Positions 47,709 through 57,015 of a stretch of DNA of 64,000 bases are shown one piece after another. How positions within the stretch are numbered: position 1 is the first letter of the stretch; each line of letters begins with the position of its first letter. The position numbers and the translations under genes are program-made. The notes under the pieces are model-generated. The model saw only the letters and a program-made list of their open reading frames with translations, had not been told where the DNA came from and ran no database searches. This DNA is from Micromonosporaceae bacterium (GTDB lineage: Bacteria > Actinomycetota > Actinomycetes > Mycobacteriales > Micromonosporaceae): positions 48,103 to 112,102 of the forward strand of contig WHTQ01000004.1 in NCBI GenBank assembly GCA_009377645.1, written 5' to 3'.

Positions 47709-49445
47709 TCAGGCCAGGCCGAGCTCGGCCTCGAAGTGGCCGGCCTCCAGCCGCTCCTTGATCGTGCCGAGGAACCGCATCGCGTCGGCGCCGTCGACCA
47801 GCCGATGATCGTACGAGAGGGCCAGGTAGAACATCGACCGTGGCACGATGATCTCGCCCAGGTTCGGGTCGTCGACGACCACCGCCCGCTTCACGACGGT
47901 GCCGGTGCCGAGGATCCCGACCTGCGGCTGGTTGATGATCGGGGTGTCGAACAGGGCGCCCCGGCTGCCGGTGTTGGTAAGGGTGAAGGTGCCACCGGAG
48001 AGCTCGTCCGGGCTCACCTTGTTGGTCCGGGTGCGCTCGGCCACGTCCGCGATCCGGCGGGCCAGCCCGGCCAGGTTCAGGTCGCCGGCGTCCCGGATCA
48101 CCGGCACGATCAGGCCCCGCTCGGTGTCCACGGCCATGCCCAGGTGTTCGGCGTCGTGGTAGGTGACCGTGCCGGCGTCCTGGTCGATGGAGGCGTTCAT
48201 GCTCGGGTGCACCCGCAGCGCCTCGACCGTGGCCTGCGCGAAGAACGGCAGGAACGACAGCTTCACGCCGTGGGTGGCCTGGAAGTCGCGCTTGGTCTGC
48301 TCCCGCAGCCGCGCGATCTTCGTGACGTCGATCTCGACGACCGTGGTGAGCTGGGCGGAGATCTGCAGCGACTCGACCATCCGGCGGGCGATCAGGGCGC
48401 GCATCCGGGACAGCTTCTCGGTGCGTCCGCGCAGCGGGCTGGGCGCCGCGGCCGGGGTGCTCGGGCGTGCCGGCGCGGCTGCCTGGGCTGCCTGGGCGGC
48501 CTCGGCTCGCTTCGCCTCGGCCTGCTTGGCCTCGGCCGCCGCCAGCACGTCCTGCTTGCGGATCCGGCCGCCGACTCCGGTGCCGGTCAGCGTGCCCAGC
48601 TCGATGCCATGCTCGGCGGCGAGCTTGCGCACCAGCGGTGTGACGTAGCCGGTCTCGCCAGCTGGCGCGGCCGGGGCGGGGGCGGCCTGCGAGGGAGCCG
48701 CTGGCGCCGCGGCTGGCGCGGGGGCGGGGGCCGCTGGCGCCGGTGCCGCCGCCGCCGGGGGCTGAGCCGCCGGAGCGGCGGGTGCCGCCCCGGTGCCGCC
48801 GCCACCGATCACGGCCAGCACGGTGCCGACCTCGGCGACCTCGTCCTCCGCGACCCGGATCTCCTGCAGGACCCCGGCGGCCGGCGACGGGATCTCGGTG
48901 TCCACCTTGTCGGTCGAGATCTCCAGCAACGGCTCGTCAGCCTTGATCGGGTCGCCGACCTGCTTGAGCCACCGGGTGACCGTACCCTCGGTGACGCTCT
49001 CCCCGAGCGCCGGCAAGGTGACCTCGGTGCCGGCCTCGGTGGTTCGGGCGGCACCGCGGACCGCCTCCGCCGCCTGCTCGGCCAGTGACGCGTCGCTGGC
49101 CGGGGCCGGAGCCGGCGCCTCGGCCACGGGCGCCTCCGCGGCGGGGGCGGCCGAAGCGGGCGTGGCGGGAACCGCGGGGGCGGCCGGCGGCGCCGCCGCG
49201 CCATCGCCGTCCCCGTTGATGATCGCCAGCTCCGCGCCCACCTCGGCGACCTCGTCCACCGGCACCAGGATCCGGGACACCACCCCGGCCACCGGGGACG
49301 GAATCTCGGTGTCCACCTTGTCGGTCGAGACCTCCAGCAACGGCTCGTCGGCCTCGATCCGCTCGCCCTCGTTCTTGAGCCAGCGAGTGATCGTGCCCTC
49401 GGTCACGCTCTCGCCCAGCGCGGGCATCTTGACCGACTCCGGCAT
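47709..49445 (-). CDS. sucB: Dihydrolipoamide acyltransferase E2 (2-oxoglutarate dehydrogenase type)
   Basis: 578 residues. Two lipoyl domains with lipoylated Lys43 ([16 protein letters not shown]) and Lys180 ([16 protein letters not shown]), joined by long Ala/Pro linkers, then the E1/E3-binding domain (about 267-302, [18 protein letters not shown]) and the catalytic domain with His near 547 ([14 protein letters not shown]). It transfers succinyl or acetyl groups to CoA in the core of the multi-enzyme complex. The linker DNA (48650-48800) is strongly repetitive. ATG at 49445 after AAGGAG. Encoded 62 bp after lpd on the same strand, its E3 partner. Confidence 0.95.
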   Translation of the reverse strand: MPESVKMPALGESVTEGTITRWLKNEGERIEADEPLLEVSTDKVDTEIPSPVAGVVSRILVPVDEVAEVGAELAIINGDGDGAAAPPAAPAVPATPASAAPAAEAPVAEAPAPAPASDASLAEQAAEAVRGAARTTEAGTEVTLPALGESVTEGTVTRWLKQVGDPIKADEPLLEISTDKVDTEIPSPAAGVLQEIRVAEDEVAEVGTVLAVIGGGGTGAAPAAPAAQPPAAAAPAPAAPAPAPAAAPAAPSQAAPAPAAPAGETGYVTPLVRKLAAEHGIELGTLTGTGVGGRIRKQDVLAAAEAKQAEAKRAEAAQAAQAAAPARPSTPAAAPSPLRGRTEKLSRMRALIARRMVESLQISAQLTTVVEIDVTKIARLREQTKRDFQATHGVKLSFLPFFAQATVEALRVHPSMNASIDQDAGTVTYHDAEHLGMAVDTERGLIVPVIRDAGDLNLAGLARRIADVAERTRTNKVSPDELSGGTFTLTNTGSRGALFDTPIINQPQVGILGTGTVVKRAVVVDDPNLGEIIVPRSMFYLALSYDHRLVDGADAMRFLGTIKERLEAGHFEAELGLA

Positions 49446-49507
49446 CTCGGGTTACTCCTTTGGATTCGTCGGCGGGCGCGGGTTGCTCGTGGGAGCCAGC
49501 TCGGTGG

Positions 49508-50932
49508 TCAGTCGTGCGCGTGCAGCGGCTTGCCGGCCAGGGCCAGGTGGGCCTCGCCGATCGCCTCGCCCTGGGTCGGGTGCATGTGGACCAGCTGGGC
49601 CACATCGGCCGGGAACGCCTCCCAGTTGTAGATCAGCGCAGCCTCGTTGACCAGCTCGCTGACCCGGCTGCCCACCATGTGCAGCCCCACCACCGGCCCA
49701 TCTGAGCCACCCACGGCGTCGCTGGCTTCGCTTGACCGCTCCGACGCGATCACCTGTACCAGCTTGACGTAGCCCTGGGTCTTCAGGATCGTGCTCTTCC
49801 CGTTGCCGGCGAGGTTGTAGGTGTAGGCGCGGACCTTGTCCGCCCCGTACTGCTCGTTGGCCCCCGCCTCGGTCAGCCCGACCGAGGCCACCTCCGGCTC
49901 GCAGTAGGTCACCCGCGGGATGCCGTCCTCGTCGATCACCGGCGGGCTCATCCCGGCGATCTCCTCGGCGACGAAGATGCCCTGCCGGAAGCCCCGGTGG
50001 GCGAGCTGCGGGCCGGGCACGATGTCGCCGACCGCGTACCCGCCGGGCAGGTTCGTTCGTAGCCGCTCGTCGGTCAGCACGAACCCGCGCTCCATCGAGA
50101 CGCCCTGCTCCTCGTACCCGAGACCCTCGCTGACCGGCCCCCGGCCGACCGCGACCAGCAGCAGCTCAGCCTCGATGGTGTCCCCGCCGGCGACCGTGAC
50201 CCGGACCCCGCCGTCGGTGTGCTCCAGCTTCTCGAACGGCTTGTTCACCAGCGCGGTGATGCCGCGCCGGCGGAACGCCCGCGCGAGCTGCTTGGAGCTG
50301 TCCTCGTCCTCGGTGGCGAGCAGCCGGGGCAGCGCCTCCACGATCGTGACCTCGGCGCCGAACGACCGCCAGGCGCTGGCGAACTCGACACCGATGACCC
50401 CGCCGCCGAGCTCCACCACCGAGGCCGGCACCCGGTCCAGGTTCAGCGCGTGCTCGCTGGTGATCACCCGCTCGCCGTCGACGACCAGGCCCGGCAGGCT
50501 CTTCGAGTATGACCCGGTGGCCAGCACCAGCGCCGTCCCGGTCAGCCGCCGCCCGCCGACCTCGACCGTGGTCGGCCCGACCATCCGGCCTTCGCCCTCC
50601 ACCACCGTGATGTTCCCGGCCGCCTTGACCAGCCCCTGCAGGCCCCGGTACATCTTGGCGACCACGCCGTCCTTGTACGCGTTGACGCCGGGCATGTCCA
50701 CGCCGATCAGCTCGGCCCGGATGCCGAACTGGGCGGACTCCCGGGCCGCGTCGGCGATCTCGCCGGCGTGCAGCAGCGCCTTGGTGGGGATGCAGCCGCG
50801 GTGCAGGCAGGTCCCGCCCACCTTGTCCTTCTCGACCATCGCCACGGACTTACCGAGCTGGCTGGCCCGCAGCGCGGTCGCGTAGCCGCCGGAGCCGCCA
50901 CCGAGAACCACCACGTCGAACTCGTCACTCAC
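49508..50932 (-). CDS. lpdA: Dihydrolipoamide dehydrogenase (E3) with in-frame repeat insertion
   Basis: 474 residues, somewhat longer than usual. FAD motif VVVLGGGSGGYATALRA, redox disulfide Cys42/Cys47 (GGTCLHRGCIPTKALLH), NAD motif VVELGGGVIGVEFASAW and C-terminal His in VHMHPTQGEAIGEAH. It reoxidises lipoamide in 2-oxo acid dehydrogenases. Residues about 397-410 (SERSSEASDAVGGS) lie between KLVQVIA and DGPVVGLHMVG, where family members have only a few residues. The DNA is identical to a repeat in azlC. The insertion lies in the dimer-interface domain, in what is normally a turn between two strands, so the enzyme may well remain active. GTG at 50932 after GGGAGATCAG. Confidence 0.93.
   Translation of the reverse strand: MSDEFDVVVLGGGSGGYATALRASQLGKSVAMVEKDKVGGTCLHRGCIPTKALLHAGEIADAARESAQFGIRAELIGVDMPGVNAYKDGVVAKMYRGLQGLVKAAGNITVVEGEGRMVGPTTVEVGGRRLTGTALVLATGSYSKSLPGLVVDGERVITSEHALNLDRVPASVVELGGGVIGVEFASAWRSFGAEVTIVEALPRLLATEDEDSSKQLARAFRRRGITALVNKPFEKLEHTDGGVRVTVAGGDTIEAELLLVAVGRGPVSEGLGYEEQGVSMERGFVLTDERLRTNLPGGYAVGDIVPGPQLAHRGFRQGIFVAEEIAGMSPPVIDEDGIPRVTYCEPEVASVGLTEAGANEQYGADKVRAYTYNLAGNGKSTILKTQGYVKLVQVIASERSSEASDAVGGSDGPVVGLHMVGSRVSELVNEAALIYNWEAFPADVAQLVHMHPTQGEAIGEAHLALAGKPLHAHD
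49703..49749 (-). repeat. Peptide-encoding repeat, copy inside lpdA
   Basis: 47 bp identical to 63864-63910 in azlC. The core (49703-49744, 42 bp) encodes SERSSEASDAVGGS in the lpdA frame. It uses codons TCA and GAA that are rare in the surrounding genes. The length is a multiple of three and five of the six frames are open, so it can enter genes without breaking them. Confidence 0.85.
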
Positions 50933-51082
50933 CTGATCTCCCAAGAACGCATCCACGGCAGAGACTTTTCACCTCGGTAATCTTGTCACCTGTCGGCCCC
51001 GGCGGCGACGCCAGGTGCGCAAGGACACGCCTTGTCGACGTACCCTGTCGGGAAGACGCGTCGGCGGTGGAGGAGATGCCCG

Positions 51083-51436
51083 GTGGCCTGGTTACGGCGG
51101 CGGAAGGAGCGGGGCAGTAAGACAGGTGGCTCGCCGGGGGATCGGGCCGCGAACAAGGTCGATCTGCACCATCTTGAGGAGTTCGTCCGGAGTCGCCGCG
51201 GCGTCGAGGCGTTCATCGAGCCGCGTACGACGGTGACCGAGACCACGCTGCTGCTGATCGCGCACGACGGGGAGTGGACCCGGCGGCGGGTGGACGGCCC
51301 GGAGGGTGCCCGGCGGTTCGCGCACCGGATGGCGATCCCGGTCTACGACGTGGCGCTGGTCGGCTATCCGCAACGGATGCGCGACTTCAACGTGCGCCGC
51401 AAGCAGGCCGCCGAGGGCAGCCAGCCGCCGCCCTGA
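51083..51436 (+). CDS. Conserved small basic protein
   Basis: 117 residues. Basic N-terminus (VAWLRRRKERGSK), then a compact alpha/beta domain: LHHLEEFVRSRRGVEAFIEP, TETTLLLIAHDGEWTRRRVD and MAIPVYDVALVGYPQRMRDF. I recognise it as a conserved actinobacterial hypothetical found near lpd and pepA, with no known function. The GTG at 51083 has GGAGGAG 7 nt upstream; earlier in-frame starts are less likely. Transcribed away from lpdA and toward pepA. Confidence 0.75.
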   Translation: MAWLRRRKERGSKTGGSPGDRAANKVDLHHLEEFVRSRRGVEAFIEPRTTVTETTLLLIAHDGEWTRRRVDGPEGARRFAHRMAIPVYDVALVGYPQRMRDFNVRRKQAAEGSQPPP

Positions 51437-51447
51437 GCCGCCGTCCG

Positions 51448-53007
51448 CTAATCCGGCAGCGTCTCGACCAGCTCCAGCAGGGTCCGCACCGGCACCCCGG
51501 TGCCACCCTTGGTCAGGTAGCCGTACGGCTCACCCGGGTGGTACGCGGGACCGGCCACGTCGATGTGCGCCCAGGCCACCTCCGGCGCGACGAACTCGGA
51601 CAGGAACACGCCGCCCTGCGCCATCGTGCCGACCCGCTCCATCGCACTGTTCACCTGGCTGATGTCGGCGACCGCCGACTCCATGCCCTGCCGGACGTCC
51701 TCGGGCAGCGGCATCGGCCAGGCCGGCTCACCGACCGCCTCCCCGGCCTTCCGGACCCGCTCGCACAGCTCGCCGGTGCCCATCACCCCGGCCACCCGCC
51801 GGCCCAGCGCGACCACCTGTCCGCCGGTGAGAGTGGAGGTCTCCAGCAGGTAGTCCAACCCCTCCTCGCAGGCGCGGGCGATCGCGTCAGCCAGGATCAG
51901 CCGGCCCTCGGCGTCGGTATTGAGCACCTCCACCTTCTTGCCGCCGTACATCGTGAGCACGTCACCGGGCCGGTAGGCGGTGCCGGAGGGCATGTTCTCG
52001 GCCAGCGGCAGCCAGCCGGTGACCGCCACCGCCGGCTTCCGGGCGGCCACCGCCAGCATGGTGGCCGCCACCGCCGCCGCGCCGGCCATGTCCGACTTCA
52101 TCTCCCACATGCCGTGCGCCGGCTTGATCGAGACCCCGCCGGTGTCGAACGTGATCCCCTTGCCGACCAGCGCGATCCGGGCCTTCGGCCGGCCGGCCGG
52201 GGTGTAGCCGATCCGGACCAGCCGGGGTGGCGCCGCCGAGCCCTGCCCGACCGCCAGGATGCCGCCGTAGCCGCCGCGGCGCAGCGCCTTCTCGTCCAGC
52301 ACCTCCACCGCCAGCCCGGCCTCGCCGGCCGCCGCGGCGACCTGCTCGGCGAACTGCGGTGGCCGTAGCTCGTTCGGGGCGGTGTTCACCCAGTCCCGGG
52401 CCCGCCGGACCGCGCCGGTGGCGGTGACCGCCCGGGTCAGCTCCGCCCGGGCCGCCCGGTCCTTCGCGTCCGGCACGTGCACCGCCACCGAGCGCACCGC
52501 CGGCCAGCGCGGCGGGGTGGTCTTGTAGCCGTCGAACCGGTAGGCGCCGAGCAGCGCCCCCTCCACTAGCGCCCGCACCGCCGCCGGCAGCGCCTCGTCG
52601 TCCGGCACCGGCAGCGCCAGCGCCGCCTTCGCCTGCCCGGTCAGCGCCCGCACCGCCGCGCCGGCGCCGCGGCGCAGCACCTCCGGTGGCGGCGCGGCGC
52701 CGGCCGGCTCCGGGCCGAGCCCCACCGCCACCACCAGCGGGGCGGTGATCGCGCCGAGAGCGGCCAGCTTGGTCACCTCACCGGCGGCGCCGGTCGCGCC
52801 GAGCAACCGCAGGGTGTCGGTGAGCCGGCCGTCGAAGGCGGCCACGACGCTCTCGCAGCCGGCCGCCACCAGTAGGTCGGGTGGCGCACCGCCGGCCGCG
52901 CCGTTGCGGCTGTGCAGCCCGATCAGAATCACGTCGACCGCCAGCTCCGCCGGGTCGGTGTCGAACAGGGTAGGTCGGGGTAGAGTCACGGCGCCGATCG
53001 TAGTCAC
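51448..53007 (-). CDS. pepA: Leucyl aminopeptidase (M17)
   Basis: 519 residues. Cytosolic dinuclear-metal aminopeptidase. Metal-binding and catalytic motifs: [18 protein letters not shown] (Lys, Asp), [15 protein letters not shown] (Asp), [13 protein letters not shown] (Asp, Glu, Arg). The N-terminal regulatory domain (1-180) contains many Ala/Gly. The GTG start at 53007 is only 29 bp from the divergent gcvT start, so the two promoters overlap. In other bacteria PepA also binds DNA; nothing here tests that. Confidence 0.95.
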   Translation of the reverse strand: MTTIGAVTLPRPTLFDTDPAELAVDVILIGLHSRNGAAGGAPPDLLVAAGCESVVAAFDGRLTDTLRLLGATGAAGEVTKLAALGAITAPLVVAVGLGPEPAGAAPPPEVLRRGAGAAVRALTGQAKAALALPVPDDEALPAAVRALVEGALLGAYRFDGYKTTPPRWPAVRSVAVHVPDAKDRAARAELTRAVTATGAVRRARDWVNTAPNELRPPQFAEQVAAAAGEAGLAVEVLDEKALRRGGYGGILAVGQGSAAPPRLVRIGYTPAGRPKARIALVGKGITFDTGGVSIKPAHGMWEMKSDMAGAAAVAATMLAVAARKPAVAVTGWLPLAENMPSGTAYRPGDVLTMYGGKKVEVLNTDAEGRLILADAIARACEEGLDYLLETSTLTGGQVVALGRRVAGVMGTGELCERVRKAGEAVGEPAWPMPLPEDVRQGMESAVADISQVNSAMERVGTMAQGGVFLSEFVAPEVAWAHIDVAGPAYHPGEPYGYLTKGGTGVPVRTLLELVETLPD

Positions 53008-53036
53008 TCGTTACCGGCCACGGAGGTGCGCACCCC

Positions 53037-54143
53037 ATGAACTCGCCGTCGCGGCGCTCGCCGCTGCACGACCGCCACGCCGCGCTGGGTGCCAAGCTCG
53101 CCCCGTTCGGGGGCTGGGAGATGCCGCTGGAGTACGCGCACGGGGGCGTGATCGCCGAGCACACGGCGGTACGCGAGGCGGTCGGCGTGTTCGACGTCTC
53201 GCACATGGGCAAGGCCCGGGTCACCGGACCGGGTGCGGTGGACTTCCTCAACACCTGCCTGGTCGGGGACCTGGACCGGGTCGCCACCGGCCGGGCGCAG
53301 TACACGATGTGCTGCGACCAGGCGACCGGCGGCGTGGTCGACGACTTCATCGCCTACCGGCACAGCGACGACAACGTGTTCCTGGTCCCGAACGCGGCCA
53401 ACGCCGCGGAGCTGGTGTGCCGGCTGGCGGCGGCCGCTCCGCCCGAGGTCACGGTGTCCGACGAGCACGAGCGGCACGCGATCCTGGCGGTGCAGGGCCC
53501 GGCCTCGGAGCGGGTGCTGGACGAGCTGGGCCTGCCCGCCGACCACGACTACATGAGCTTCGTCACGGCGCCGTACGCGGGCACCGATGTCCTGGTGTGC
53601 CGGACCGGCTACACCGGCGAGCACGGCTACGAGCTGATCGTGCCGATCGAAGCGGCGGCCACCGTGTGGGACGCGGTGCTCGCCGCCGGCCAGCCGTACG
53701 GGATCCGCCCGTGCGGCCTCGGCGCTCGGGACACCCTGCGCACCGAGGCCGGGCTGCCGCTGCACGGCCAGGACCTGAGCCTGGACATCACCCCGGTGCA
53801 GGCCGGCTACTCGTGGGTGGTCGGCTGGTCCAAGCCCACCTTCTGGGGCCACGACGCACTTCGAGCCGAACGGGCCGCCACCCCCCGCCGCCAGCTCCGG
53901 GGCCTGCTCGCCACCGCCCGCGGCATCCCCCGCCCCCACATGCCGGTGCTCTCCGCCCACCAACAAGTCGGCCAGGTCACCAGCGGCACCTTCTCACCCA
54001 CCCTCCAGGTCGGGATCGCGCTCGCGCTGCTCGACACCGCCGCCGGCCTGTCACCGGGATCGGAGGTGGCGGTCGACGTGCGGGGCCGCCGGCTGCCGAT
54101 GCGGGTGGTCAAGCCCCCGTTCGTCCGCCCGTCCGCCCGCTGA
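53037..54143 (+). CDS. gcvT: Aminomethyltransferase, glycine cleavage T protein
   Basis: 368 residues. Transfers the one-carbon unit from aminomethyl-lipoyl-H protein to tetrahydrofolate. Typical segments: [39 protein letters not shown], the catalytic Asp region [23 protein letters not shown] and [14 protein letters not shown]. The C-terminal barrel has [18 protein letters not shown] start after GGAGGTG. The other glycine cleavage genes are not in the window. It ends 36 bp before the end of the convergent cobU-cobT gene. Confidence 0.95.
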   Translation: MNSPSRRSPLHDRHAALGAKLAPFGGWEMPLEYAHGGVIAEHTAVREAVGVFDVSHMGKARVTGPGAVDFLNTCLVGDLDRVATGRAQYTMCCDQATGGVVDDFIAYRHSDDNVFLVPNAANAAELVCRLAAAAPPEVTVSDEHERHAILAVQGPASERVLDELGLPADHDYMSFVTAPYAGTDVLVCRTGYTGEHGYELIVPIEAAATVWDAVLAAGQPYGIRPCGLGARDTLRTEAGLPLHGQDLSLDITPVQAGYSWVVGWSKPTFWGHDALRAERAATPRRQLRGLLATARGIPRPHMPVLSAHQQVGQVTSGTFSPTLQVGIALALLDTAAGLSPGSEVAVDVRGRRLPMRVVKPPFVRPSAR

Positions 54144-54179
54144 GCGCACCGCCGCCGCCCACCGCCGGAAAGTCCATGG

Positions 54180-55730
54180 TCAGCTGGGTGCCGAGGCGGT
54201 CACCGGAAGCGTGCCGGCCAGCGCCAGCGCGGCCTGTAGCAGCGGCAGGGTGGCCAGCGCGGTGGCCCCCTCGCCGAGCGCCAGCCGCAGGTCCAGCCAC
54301 GGGGTCAGGCCCAGCACCTCCGCGGCCCGGACCACCGTCGGGTGGCCGCCGTGGTCGGGCAGCAGGCACCAGTGCCGGGACTGCGGGGCCAGGTTCCGGG
54401 CGACCAGCGCGGCGGCGGCGCCGACCGGGCCGTCCAGCACCACCGGGGTACGCCGGGCGGCGGCCCCCAGCAGGATGCCGGTGGCGGTCGCCAGGTCCGG
54501 CCCACCCAGCTCGGCCAGCACCACCCGACCGGCGGTACGGGTGGCCGACCGGCTCCGGTGCACCGCGTCCCGCACCGCCGCGCAGCGGCGCATCCATGCG
54601 GCGTCGTCGATCAGTCCCTGCTCGGTGCGGACCCGGGCGAGCAGGCCGGCCGGCTCGGTGTTCGGGGCCAGCACGGCGGTGACCGCTGCTGCGGCGGTGT
54701 CGGCGCCGTCCCCGAGCGCGCCCAGCACCAGCAGGTCACAGCCCTCGTCGACGGCCTGCTGGGCCAGCCGCCACCCGTACCCGAGGGTGGGCTCGACCTG
54801 CTCGGTGGCCATCGCCGGCCCGTCCTCGAGCGGGCCGGCGGTGGCCACCTCGACGATCTGCACCCGGGCGCCCATCGGGGCGGCGAGCTGGGCCAGCGGG
54901 CTGGTGCCGGCGCGCAGCTGGCCGGCGGCGTGAGCCGAGCCCGGCGCCCCGGCCGCGGCCGCCCCGGCGTGGTCACCGAGCAGCACCAGCACCCGGACCT
55001 GCCGCCACGGCGCCGGGACCGGCACGCGCTGGGCACCGGCGGCGTAGCCGATCGCCGGAGCCAGCGCGCCCAGACTGACCGTGCCGAGCCGGGTCAGGTG
55101 CTCGGCGGCGGACAGCTTCGCCTCCTCGTCCGGCACCGGCAGCGCCTTCAGCCGGGTCAGGTCCGGCGCCGCCGCCTCCGGGCTGGCCGCGGCGGTGGTG
55201 ACCGGGTCGGTGGCCGGGACGGCGCGGGCCGACCCGCCGGGGGCAGCGGCGCCCGGCCCGCCCTTGAGCCAGACCGGCTGCCCGGCGACGATCAGCACCA
55301 CCGCGTCGACCACCTCGGCGAGCGCCCGGTTCAGCGACCCGAGCAGCTCGGCCAGGGTCCGGTTGGCGGCGGTGCTGGGGGCGGTGGACAGGCCCACCTC
55401 CGGGCTAACCAGCACCAGCCGGGCCGGGCAGTCCCGGACCGCGGCCGCTGCCGTCGCGGCGGCCCCGGCCGGTTCGGTCCGCGGCGGCAGCCAGTCGTCC
55501 AGCCCGGTCACCAGCAGCGTCTGGTCCGGCTTGGACTCGCTGAGCAGGCGCGCCAGCTGGGCCAGGTCACCACCGCCGGTCGGGGCGAGCCGGCGGACAC
55601 CGACCGGATCGGCCGGATCGGCCGGCTCGATCTGCGCGGCCGGCGCGACGTGCTCGGCCAGCACGGACTCGGCGAACCCGGTCTGGCCCGAGCCGATTCC
55701 GCCCAGGACCAGCAAACTGTGCCACGGCAT
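54180..55730 (-). CDS. cobT: CobU-like/CobT fusion for cobamide nucleotide-loop assembly
   Basis: 516 residues. Residues about 1-165 are CobU-like (adenosylcobinamide kinase/guanylyltransferase): LLVLGGIGSGQTGFAESVL, LVLVSPEVGLSTAPST, NRALAEVVDAVVLIVAGQPV. The P-loop reads GSGQTG where active CobU has GSGKS, so the Lys is lost and kinase activity is doubtful. Residues about 195-516 are CobT, which activates dimethylbenzimidazole with nicotinate mononucleotide: PIGYAAGAQRVPVP, LVLLGDHAGAAAAG, PWLDLRLALGEGATALATLP with the catalytic Glu. Start at 55730 fits a TAGGGT element 6 nt upstream. Confidence 0.88.
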   Translation of the reverse strand: MPWHSLLVLGGIGSGQTGFAESVLAEHVAPAAQIEPADPADPVGVRRLAPTGGGDLAQLARLLSESKPDQTLLVTGLDDWLPPRTEPAGAAATAAAAVRDCPARLVLVSPEVGLSTAPSTAANRTLAELLGSLNRALAEVVDAVVLIVAGQPVWLKGGPGAAAPGGSARAVPATDPVTTAAASPEAAAPDLTRLKALPVPDEEAKLSAAEHLTRLGTVSLGALAPAIGYAAGAQRVPVPAPWRQVRVLVLLGDHAGAAAAGAPGSAHAAGQLRAGTSPLAQLAAPMGARVQIVEVATAGPLEDGPAMATEQVEPTLGYGWRLAQQAVDEGCDLLVLGALGDGADTAAAAVTAVLAPNTEPAGLLARVRTEQGLIDDAAWMRRCAAVRDAVHRSRSATRTAGRVVLAELGGPDLATATGILLGAAARRTPVVLDGPVGAAAALVARNLAPQSRHWCLLPDHGGHPTVVRAAEVLGLTPWLDLRLALGEGATALATLPLLQAALALAGTLPVTASAPS

Positions 55731-55736
55731 GCTCGT

Positions 55737-55742
55737 ACCCTA
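55737..55742 (-). promoter_or_regulatory. Likely leaderless -10 element of the cobU-cobT gene
   Basis: TAGGGT on the minus strand, 6 nt before the ATG at 55730; no Shine-Dalgarno sequence. No cobalamin riboswitch is recognisable in the 62-bp gap. Confidence 0.45.
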
Positions 55743-55792
55743 TTGTTTCGGTGGCTAGGCTCGGCCACGGGCACCGGGCGAGGAGGACTTCG

Positions 55793-55993
55793 ATGGCGTG
55801 GAGCTGGCGGTACGAGGGTGCGGACGGCGCGACGGTGGACGGGCCGTCCGACACGTTCGGCAGCCAGGCCGACGCCGAGTCGTGGCTCGGGCAGGTCTGG
55901 CGTCAGCTGGCCGAGGCCGGCGTCAGCACAGTGGTGCTGATCGAGGGCGAGCGGGTCGAGTACCGGATGAGCCTGCTGCCCGCCACCGAGTAG
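55793..55993 (+). CDS. Small conserved hypothetical protein
   Basis: 66 residues: MAWSWRYEGADGATVDGPSD, FGSQADAESWLGQVWRQLAE, VSTVVLIEGERVEYRMSLLP. A compact beta-alpha-beta fold is likely. The ATG at 55793 has AGGAGGA 6 nt upstream. I recall similar small proteins in many actinomycetes, with no function known. Confidence 0.75.
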   Translation: MAWSWRYEGADGATVDGPSDTFGSQADAESWLGQVWRQLAEAGVSTVVLIEGERVEYRMSLLPATE

Positions 55994-56008
55994 CCGCCAG
56001 GCGGCGGG

Positions 56009-56992
56009 TCACGGGGTCTGGGTCTTCGCCGGGTCGCGCTCCACCACCGGACCGAGTGCCTCGTCGATCGCGGCCAGCAGGCTCGCGTCCAGCTTCACCC
56101 CGGCCGCCTGCACGCTGTCGTGCAGCTGCTCGGGGCGGGAGGCGCCGACGATCGCCGAGGACACGTTCGGGTGCTGCAGCACCCAGGCGACCGCCAGCTG
56201 CGCCAGCGAGAGGCCGGCCGGCTCGGCCAGCGGCCGCAGCCGCTGCACGGCCGAGAGGATCTCCTCGGTTCGGAACGCGTCGATGAACTTGGAGCCAGTC
56301 TGGTCGGTGGCCCGGGAGCCGGGCGGCGGAGCGTCGCCGGGACGGTACTTCCCGGTCAGCACGCCCTGCGCCATCGGCGACCAGACGATCTGCCCGATCC
56401 CCAGCTCCTCGCAGGTCGGGATCACCTCGGCCTCGATCACCCGCCACAGCATCGAGTACTGCGGTTGGCTGGAGATCAGCGGGATGCGCAGCTCACGGGC
56501 CAGCGCGTGGGCCGGCCGGATCTGCTCGGCCCGCCACTCCGAGACCCCGATGTAGTGCGCCTTGCCGGCCCGCACGACGTCGGCGAACGCCTCCATCGTC
56601 TCCTCCAGCGGGGTGGCGCGGTCGAACCGGTGCGCCTGGTAGAGGTCGACGTAGTCGGTCCGCAGCCGGCGTAGCGAGCCGTCGATCGACTCCAGGATGT
56701 GCTTACGGGACAGCCCTCGGTCGTTGCGGCCCGGGCCGGTCGGCCAGAACACCTTGGTGAAGATCTCCAGCCCTTCCCGGCGCTGCCCGTGCAGGGCCCG
56801 GCCGAGCACCGCCTCCGCCCGGGTGCCGGCGTAGACGTCGGCGGTGTCGAACGTCGTGATCCCCAGATCCAGGGCGGCGGACACGCACGCGATGGCGGCC
56901 TCCTCCTCGACCTGCGAGCCGTGGGTGAGCCAGTTCCCATACGAGATCTCGCTGATCTGCAGGCCGGAACGGCCGAGGTGTCGAAACTCCAT
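56009..56992 (-). CDS. Aldo/keto reductase, Kv-beta/YghZ-like
   Basis: 327 residues. Asp and Tyr of the catalytic tetrad in TTFDTADVYAG, Lys in EIFTKVFWPTG, His in LYQAHRFDRA. Family segments NDRGLSRKHILESIDGSLRR, YSMLWRVIEAEVIP and the NADPH motif SSAIVGASRPEQLHDSV are clear. Related to the gene at 29813. It is probably a general carbonyl reductase; substrate unknown. Start at 56992 is supported by TAGGGT 7 nt upstream. Confidence 0.93.
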   Translation of the reverse strand: MEFRHLGRSGLQISEISYGNWLTHGSQVEEEAAIACVSAALDLGITTFDTADVYAGTRAEAVLGRALHGQRREGLEIFTKVFWPTGPGRNDRGLSRKHILESIDGSLRRLRTDYVDLYQAHRFDRATPLEETMEAFADVVRAGKAHYIGVSEWRAEQIRPAHALARELRIPLISSQPQYSMLWRVIEAEVIPTCEELGIGQIVWSPMAQGVLTGKYRPGDAPPPGSRATDQTGSKFIDAFRTEEILSAVQRLRPLAEPAGLSLAQLAVAWVLQHPNVSSAIVGASRPEQLHDSVQAAGVKLDASLLAAIDEALGPVVERDPAKTQTP

Positions 56993-56999
56993 GCCGCCG

Positions 57000-57005
57000 A
57001 CCCTA
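57000..57005 (-). promoter_or_regulatory. Likely leaderless -10 element of the aldo/keto reductase gene
   Basis: TAGGGT on the minus strand, 7 nt before the ATG at 56992; no ribosome-binding site. Confidence 0.4.
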
Positions 57006-57015
57006 CGTCACCTCG

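Noticed and set aside
48650..48800. Repetitive Ala/Pro-coding DNA in sucB as a mobile repeat
   Set aside because: Swinging-arm linkers of E2 proteins are normally like this; no copy is found elsewhere in the window.
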